In this document: positions 61,786 to 62,000 of the stretch, one piece after another
Numbering within the stretch: the first letter of the stretch is position 1
How the letters are laid out: the number at the start of each line of letters is the position of its first letter
DNA from: Zygnema cylindricum
Lineage: Eukaryota; Streptophyta; Zygnematophyceae; Zygnematales; Zygnemataceae
Direction of reading: 5' to 3'
NCBI GenBank assembly: GCA_037447655.1
Contig: JBBHKE010001729.1
Coordinates: 1-62,000 of the forward strand
DNA: 62,000 nucleotides
Translations under genes and position numbers: made by a program
Notes under the pieces: generated by a model
Database searches by the model: none
Seen by the model: the letters and a program-made list of their open reading frames with translations, nothing else
What the model was told of the DNA's origin: nothing

Positions 61786-62000
61786 ATGGAGCCCATAGAA
61801 TTTCAGGTTATGGGCCCACCATCCATGGTGCCTATGTTCGATGGAACAGACTTCACTTATTGGGAGTTTACGATGGAGGGGTTGCTTTTCGAGAAGCACT
61901 TATGGGGAATTCTTTAGGGACAAGTGAGGTGTCTGCCGCCAGGCTTTGGCTGAGCTCACTATGGAGAATCATTTGGGGCTCCCCAGAAAACCAACCGGAG
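61786..62000 (+). pseudogene. Copia family A gag start, cut by the window end
   Basis: The ATG at 61786 opens 43 codons including MEPIEFQVMGPPSMVPMFDG, then TDFTYWEFTMEGLLFEKHLW, the typical start of a copia gag (FDG...YW...M). A TAG stop (61915-61917) follows WGIL, but the same frame continues GQVRCLPPGFG, comparable to VPPGFG in copia-2. The stop makes it a pseudogene unless read through. The element continues beyond the window. Confidence 0.75.

Overview
This is eukaryotic nuclear DNA, almost certainly from a land plant. It carries nested Ty1/copia and Ty3/gypsy LTR retrotransposons, one gypsy family with a C-terminal chromodomain-like tail and an initiator-Met tRNA primer site, short terminal-inverted-repeat elements, and split genes with ordinary GT-AG introns. 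I lean towards a bryophyte such as a liverwort, but nothing in the sequence proves this. A run of ten N shows it is a draft assembly. No bacterial gene, CRISPR array, rRNA gene or canonical tRNA gene was found.

Layout. (1) 1-10.75 kb is a nest of broken retroelements: a copia family A LTR (LTR-a), a gypsy pol remnant (gypsy-1), LTR-b, a copia pol remnant (copia-1) split by a solo LTR of a second family (LTR-B1), and LTR-c. (2) 10.8-18.3 kb is AT-rich and gene-free. It holds a satellite of about 247 bp, two tandem duplications (one around the gap) and two inverted-repeat DNA elements. (3) 18.3-30.2 kb holds two gypsy elements of one family placed tail to tail around a single shared LTR. The second has its capsid region replaced, in frame, by a family B LTR start peptide. 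(4) 30.5-38.3 kb holds an inverted-repeat element, a third family B LTR and a nearly full-length but mutated copia element (copia-2) on the minus strand. (5) 38.3-41.6 kb is mostly unassigned. (6) 41.6-58.3 kb looks like one large minus-strand gene or its decayed tandem copies. A first exon at 57373-58125 has a good start context and splice donor. Further exon-like pieces follow, then a module of four exon-like segments repeated six times, each copy containing a long GGAGAA hexanucleotide array. (7) 59.6-62 kb holds a second block of a purine-rich repeat carrying a conserved motif, then LTR-e and the gag start of another family A copia.

Main points. Family B LTRs carry a promoter, leader, ATG and Ser-rich start peptide whose frame stays open to the LTR end; two of three copies run in frame into another element's ORF. 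Family A LTRs carry an antisense tRNA-like module and a variable GTAC hairpin. The two gypsy copies share one LTR in a tail-to-tail layout. The 42-54 kb exon-module array combines exon-like duplication with microsatellite expansion.

Nearly all retroelement reading frames carry stops or frameshifts and are called pseudogenes. The only non-transposon coding sequence I trust is the exon at 57373-58125 and, less firmly, the exon at 56036-56157.
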